A stretch of DNA of 64,000 bases from Sesamum alatum (Eukaryota; Streptophyta; Magnoliopsida; Lamiales; Pedaliaceae). The translations under genes were made by a program, and so were the position numbers. Under the pieces are notes generated by a model. It was not told the DNA's origin. It made no database searches and saw nothing but the letters and a program-made list of their open reading frames with translations. Positions within the stretch are counted from its first letter, which is position 1. Each line of letters starts with the position of its first letter. The DNA lies in contig JACGWO010000006.1 in NCBI GenBank assembly GCA_034509735.1, positions 32,977,141 to 33,041,140 on the forward strand, written 5' to 3'. Of the stretch, positions 59,011-64,000 are shown piece after piece.

Positions 59011-59309
59011 CACATGAAAAAAATTACTATTAACTACTATAATGATTATGGCAAAAATCGTATTAAATAACTATTAGCAACTACGGTTAAATAAAATCAA
59101 TGTAAAAACTAGTTTTTCACAATCAAAAAATTAATTTTTATAGCTAAGAGCCATGGTAAAAATATTGCCACGCTTTTAATCATAGCAAATATTTTAGCTA
59201 CCCTTACAAAAATCACAGCCAACAACCATTGCACAATCGTGATCAATGACTATTTGCTATAGTTATTTATTATTAACTATAATGATTAAATGTTATATTT
59301 CTTATAGTG
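59011..59309. mobile_element. CACTA-type MITE with exact TSD
   Basis: The ends CACATGAAAAAAATTACTAT and ATGTTATATTTCTTATAGTG are imperfect inverted repeats that continue inward. The exact 3-bp duplication TGA (59008-59010 and 59310-59312) flanks it. The interior words CATGGTAAAA and TAGCCACG-like motifs recall the MITE at 19853-20184. It has no coding capacity. Confidence 0.65.
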
Positions 59310-59312
59310 TGA

Positions 59313-60126
59313 ACTTTTGCTCAATTGATAAGGTGGAGGTCTGATTTATACAAATATGGGTGTATGTTTACTTCTATATATAGTAATTTATTGTTTCTTT
59401 GTTTCGTTTGAACAAAATTCGTTTGTTTGAATTATTGACTCATAAAATTAGTTTTAAATTTAAATATATTAAATAATATAATAAATCATATATTATAAAA
59501 ATAATATCCGCTTCTCCATAACTTTCTGTCCATTTCCAATCAATAAAGTGAAAAATAAATCCCAAGTCTTGAGTCCGTAATCCATAAACAAACTAAAATA
59601 TTGAATCATAGAAATTGAAGATTTCAAACGATAGAAATCCCCAAGAGCCGACTTTTTGTATCTCTTTTCACCATCATCTGCTTTTTTGTTTCTTTAGTAA
59701 TTAAAAAGGAGTTAATTGGTTGTGTTGGTCAGTTAATAAATTAACTACCATCCTCTTTAAGTAGCATTTACTTTGAGATATGAGATATTCGGTAACAAAA
59801 TAAATTGTTACTAAATGATAATTACAAAAAAACCCAAAATTATTTGTATGTAGTTACTTGAGAGTTAAATACATTTGGTACCGTTGAACTATGCATGTAG
59901 TAAGAGATGTATAAATAAAATATAATTTTGGATACAATTACTAAGAAAGTTGAGTACTATATACTTTAAGCTCATCAAACCAAAAGTTCTTTTGGGATTT
60001 CCGAATTTCTCTGTAGGAGGGCCATGGGTGCGTGTAGTGACCCGAAACCACATTACCGATGCATGAATGAAAGGTTCGTTTATGCCTGTTATTGTTTGTG
60101 TTTATTTGTATCAGTAATGCAATATA
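59313..60126. other. AT-rich intergenic DNA left of the third CACTA element
   Basis: No gene is recognisable. The left end of the third CACTA element should lie near here if it is intact, but I could not find convincing inverted termini. GTGTAGTG at 60034-60041 is too short to support one. Confidence 0.4.
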
Positions 60127-60171
60127 TCAATTTATATTATATGTTTTAAAAAATAAGGAAATGAAAAACCA

Positions 60172-60507
60172 CTTACGGTACATCATCGCCTCTGATGAAC
60201 CTACGAGGACGTGGAGGCGCGGTTGAGGATAGGCTGGGGAAGGGTCAGAGGAGCCGCTAGCCTGTGATGTTCGGGGCGTCGGGTCCACCGACGGGTTCCG
60301 TGATGTTGTGGGCACTGAAGGAGGGCCGGGAGGTGGTGCAATTGGGTGTGTCGATGCTTCCGGAGCATCATAAGTATCAAGGGTAGGTGGTCGAACCACC
60401 TGCCCACGCCCACGCCAACGTCCACGTCCCCTGCCACGTCCCGGGGGCGGTGGAGCAGACCCTCGAGTCATACCTATCATAAGTGTGACCTTCAATTTAG
60501 GAGACAA
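60172..60507 (-). pseudogene. CACTA3 Transposase_24 gene, first exon only
   Basis: The minus-strand frame starts at 60507, or more likely at the internal ATG of MTRGSAPPPPGRGRGRGRW at 60471. It has the same build as exon 1 of the CACTA2 gene: an Arg/Gly-rich start, then a Pro/Ser/Thr-rich part. A donor-like CGTAAGT stands near 60174. The following exons, which carry the conserved domain, are not present to the left, so the gene is truncated or its remainder was deleted. The composition-based match is suggestive; the position beyond a CACTA DUF4216 gene in the same orientation supports it. Confidence 0.55.
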
Positions 60508-60539
60508 AATATACTCACAATAATAATCTATTGAATGTG

Positions 60540-63290
60540 ACTAATCACTGCTATAATTTAATAAGTAGGGGATACATATATGTTAGTGTCAGTAAGGCAC
60601 TGATTCAAAATTAAGGTTAATATTCTAAAACTCTTACTTTAATAAAAACTCTTACTTTAAATCATCAATAATGCAACAACTTGACACGCAATATATAGAG
60701 AGAGTTGCAAAAGATGAGTAAAAAAGGGAAGATGAAGACAATCATGTCACCACCAACTTCAAATAAATAATAGTTATATGAAATAAATATTATATTACGT
60801 ATAAAAAGACGTCATCCACAAACACATATCATGATATAATTTCTGTCGGTGGATAGTAAATGAAAATCATGATTATTTTCTTGTATTTAATAAATTTGTT
60901 CAAAAGCAAAATTAATTGGGCTTACACTGGTGGTTCGAATTTAATATGGTCCTGATTGAAATATATATATATAGTCTGAATTACATAAAAAGTTGCTGGG
61001 GAAATTATAAGGAATTAATATATATGGTATGATATACATGAATGTATATACCTGTGTAAATACACTAAATTGATTATTTTAAATCATCAAGATTTAAAAA
61101 TCGTAGTAAATGAATATTATCTTGTCCCTTATGCATATGGTGTCACACCTTCACAAATTTCTTATATTTCTCATAATTTTCATCTCATGATTCACTATGT
61201 TCCTTTGATGCTTGTGTCAAGGTCCTCCAAGAGGCAAATGTTTTTGTTTTATGCATATATGACCAAAGAAGAACTCAAACAAAAATATCATCTAGTTGCA
61301 ACAACAGAGATGCAACAAGAATAAACCAGCTCTAGTACCCACAGGGCATTGCATCATCGAATCTAACTGTTATAAAACCGGGCAGCTATGCATAGGTCTA
61401 AAAGTTCCCTGATTGCAGCTCATCATCACTTAAAAGCAATAAAAATGAAACAAAGTAAAAACCTTAACCATGAAATGTTTTCCAAAGGAGCAAAACTAAT
61501 TTCAATGCCATTATCACAAACTAATAGAATTTCACCAAACATGGAGAAAACACAAGAATTTTGTTAACCGTTCTGCTAAATGTGCTAGAAAAATTTGAAA
61601 TGAAGCAAGGACTAAGAAAATAGTTGCAAAATTGTCATGACTATAACCAGGAATATGAATCCTAGAAAGATCAAATAACAGACAAATCTACTTAATCAAC
61701 TTTGTTAATATCGATCGCTGCTGTATCTATGAGTAATAGCACGAAAAGACCCCATCACTTGGAGAACTCAAGGAGCACTTAAAGTGTTCAATATGTTTAA
61801 CCAAGACTGATGCAGGTCTGACAAGAATACTAGAGAAAATCACATCATTTAAGAACTTACTAGTATTATAACTCAAATGCGAATCTAAATACAAACAATG
61901 GTCAGCAAGGAAGTCTTATATGAAGGTTAAAGAGGGAAAGTCTTATATGCACTGTGTGAAAGCACCACATGGTGAGAATTAAACAATGTCAGTTCAATAT
62001 AGGCTCTAATGCAACATCATTTAACCTCAAAATCAATGTTTTCACACCCAGTAAGCAACCCGATGAAAGACGGAAAGTATTTTATGATTACATGTTTCAG
62101 CAGTCTGAATACAAGGCTAGCTTTCTTGCAGTGTTTCCCTTCACAGAGCAACCAACAACAAACACCAGATAAACAGGGGCAAGTATAATACATTCGAAGG
62201 TCATAAATAGTCATCATATATACATTAATCAAACCATGAACACAACAACACGAAAATTCCAAGTTGAACTACATTCATTTACTACTGCAAATCAAACTAC
62301 AACAAATCAGACTCGCACAGAAGAAACATCATCAAGCATCGCCATAAACCAAAGGAAAGAAGCTCTTTAGCACAGCCAAGTTAAACATCCACAAAAACAT
62401 CAGATCCAGACATCCAGTTGACCAGAGAAACAAGAGAATAGCTGTTATATTCACTTTTGTAACCCCAAAAGCATGTTATTCATGCAGAGCAAGAGATTAG
62501 CAAGTAGAAGCATATTTCCTCCGATCTCCAAATGATTTATGTAAATATACAAACTCAGAAAGTAGAAGCAGAAATATTACACAAAGAGAGTTGTGCGGCT
62601 GAGCGTGGTGCGGCGGTGCAGCTGAGCGTGGTGCGGCGGTGCGGCTGAGCGTCTGAGTGGTGGGGCGGCGGAGCGGCTGAGCATGGTGCTGGTTGAGGGA
62701 GAGAGGGGCTAGGGTTTTGGGGGGGAAATAAATGCTGAAACAAACATTCTATAATTTTCTCTCAGTTATTTGTATTTACTTATTTACCTAATAAATGTAT
62801 AAATTACTAATATATGTATATTATATATAGAGAGTATATTGATAAATAAAAAATTAAATTAAAAAAGAACAAAGAGAGAAAATTATAAAGAAAAAAAATA
62901 GCGTCAACCTTAACGGTCAAAATAATTTTTTTTGTTAAAGATTTTAAATTTTAAAAAAAATAGTTAATTTATCACAATATATTCTATTCAATGATATATT
63001 TAACTTTGCGTAATGTTTTAAAAAAACGTTTTGTAAGAATTTGTAAGGTAATTCAATATCTTGTAACAAATTAATGCAATTGTTAAGAAACTTCAACTTT
63101 CTCGTAACAACCAAGACTCAACATACTACCAAGACCAACTATTCTACATTCTCAATTCTTTACACAAAAGGAAACTCATTACAGTTATGGCGAAGGCCAG
63201 GCTCTTCTAATATGTAGATATACGACGTGTTGCTGCCCATGTCTTTGAAATATTACTTTTATAATTGATTATACAAACTTATACTAATAA
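60540..63290. other. Long spacer inside CACTA3, no recognised gene
   Basis: An open frame at 61070-61324 (84 residues) and one at 61969-62172 have no recognisable motif. A GC-rich patch at 62585-62720 repeats GTGCGGCGGTGCGGCTGAGC-like units, preceded on the minus strand by AAAACCCTAGCCCC, a common plant 5' leader word. It may be the start of a captured transcript fragment. The remainder is AT-rich. I see no transposon ends with matching duplications. Confidence 0.35.
62585..62700 (-). repeat. Short GC-rich tandem repeat
   Basis: Units of about 15-23 bases (GTGCGGCTGAGCGTG and GTGCGGCGGTGCAGCTGAGC forms) occur several times. On the minus strand they can be read as an Arg/Ala/His/Pro-rich peptide, but this is probably not a real gene. 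Confidence 0.6.
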
Positions 63291-63293
63291 TAA

Positions 63294-64000
63294 TCATTCT
63301 GAATTGTCTTCTTGGTCGTCACCCTGCTCATCTATTTCATAATCCTCGAAGCTTTCTTCATCCTCATTGTCTTCGTCCTCTTCATACAGTCGGGATGATC
63401 CAGCTCCATCTTGAATTGCTGAAGAAATATCCACAAATAGTACCAGGCCATTTGGATCATGTAGGTCATAGGTTTGATTGTCCGTATTCATTTCCGGGGG
63501 TTGTTGTACTTCCTCTAGCTGATATGCGACATCAGTCCACCGAGCATCATCAACTACTCTTCGAGCCTTCGTCTTGCAAACAACCACCCAATCAGCTTTG
63601 TCCCTTCTCATGCTTGGATACTCGGTGTAGTAGACTTGGACTGCTTGTTGTGCCAATATGAATGGTTCATCCTTCTGGTACACGCATTTGAAATTTACAT
63701 CAACGAGGTGATACCGAGGGTGTACCTTCATGCCCCTGGTGGGATCGACCCATCTACACTTGAAGAGAACGACCTGCAGGCCGTCAATAACTGGGTAATC
63801 CAATTGAATGATCTCTTCGAGTATCCCGTAGAAGTTAATGTCTGTTTCCGTGTACGAAGAGCTTTTCACACACACCCCACAGTTCATAGTTGACTTGCCG
63901 ACGTTGTGTTCCTCCGTGTGGAAATTATACCCATTGATAAAGTAACATGGCCATGTCGTCACAAGCTGGTTTGGACCCCAATAAAGACTTTTTAGAAGAT
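63294..64000 (-). CDS. CACTA3 TNP2 transposase C-terminus (DUF4216), partial
   Basis: A 222-codon open stretch from 63962 to 63294 encodes the C-terminal DUF4216 domain of a TNP2-type transposase, and the gene continues beyond the right edge. Motifs are YFINGYNFHTEEHNVGKSTM, NCGVCVKSSSYTETD, MKVHPRYHLVDVNF and KARRVVDDARWTDVAYQ, followed by a strongly acidic tail (EDEDNEDEESFED). It is close to the CACTA2 protein at 37801-37319 but open throughout, and it includes the N-terminal half of the domain that is frameshifted in CACTA2 near 37801. This is therefore the best-preserved transposase domain in the window. The methionine at 63962 is internal and not a natural start. Confidence 0.85.
   Translation of the reverse strand, partial: LLKSLYWGPNQLVTTWPCYFINGYNFHTEEHNVGKSTMNCGVCVKSSSYTETDINFYGILEEIIQLDYPVIDGLQVVLFKCRWVDPTRGMKVHPRYHLVDVNFKCVYQKDEPFILAQQAVQVYYTEYPSMRRDKADWVVVCKTKARRVVDDARWTDVAYQLEEVQQPPEMNTDNQTYDLHDPNGLVLFVDISSAIQDGAGSSRLYEEDEDNEDEESFEDYEIDEQGDDQEDNSE

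Noticed and set aside
1..64000. tRNA, rRNA, organelle insertions or pararetrovirus sequences
   Set aside because: No cloverleaf or rRNA segments, chloroplast or mitochondrial genes, or pararetroviral movement or coat protein motifs were seen. The tRNA-like matches are retrotransposon primer sites.

Overview
This is nuclear DNA from a flowering plant, probably a eudicot; an asterid is possible but not shown. The evidence is AT-rich intergenic DNA packed with nested Ty1/copia, Ty3/gypsy, CACTA and Mutator-like (MULE) elements, a plant-only 8-cysteine proline-rich protein gene, and a plant mobile domain (PMD) pseudogene. There are no operons, rRNA, tRNA or CRISPR features. One gene looks intact: the HyPRP/DC2.15-type gene at 12189-12602.

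Layout. 1-3540: 3' end of a copia element with its 3' LTR. 3541-7140: non-genic DNA with a tandem AT-rich array, an LTR-like promoter on the minus strand and a 450-bp polypyrimidine tract. 7146-10334: PMD pseudogene split by a solo copia-type LTR with a perfect 5-bp target-site duplication (TSD). 12118-12602: the HyPRP gene and its TATA box. 13020-20600: AT-rich DNA with MULE-type MITEs, Helitron-like repeats, a 1.68-kb near-perfect foldback element (9-bp TSD) and a CACTA-type MITE.

20610-45861 is a CACTA transposon (CACTA1, TSD TAA) with a second one (CACTA2, 20832-42220, TSD ATA) inside its left end. CACTA2 carries both expected genes on the minus strand, a TNP2-type transposase and a Ptta/En/Spm Transposase_24 gene, both degenerate. 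It was itself invaded by a complete but mutated Tekay/Del-like gypsy element (20979-30529), a truncated copia copy (33127-36113) and a MULE with a GC-rich interior (40182-41353). CACTA1 keeps a remnant of its own transposase on the plus strand, interrupted by another MULE-type MITE.

46500-56216: a gypsy LTR fragment, then broken copia-family LTRs containing an Athila-like element (47742-55098) with gag and protease but no reverse transcriptase, RNase H or integrase. 56217-60000: a diverged tandem duplication of unidentified sequence and a CACTA-type MITE. 60170-64000: parts of a third CACTA element (CACTA3), whose transposase gene runs off the right edge.

The genes do not form a pathway. The window is a stratified record of insertions, and most of the history can be ordered from nesting and TSDs. 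I found no convincing new biochemical system. The most notable structures are the foldback locus, the interrupted PMD gene, the gag-pro-only Athila derivative with a hairpin LTR and 53-bp array, and the GC-rich MULE.
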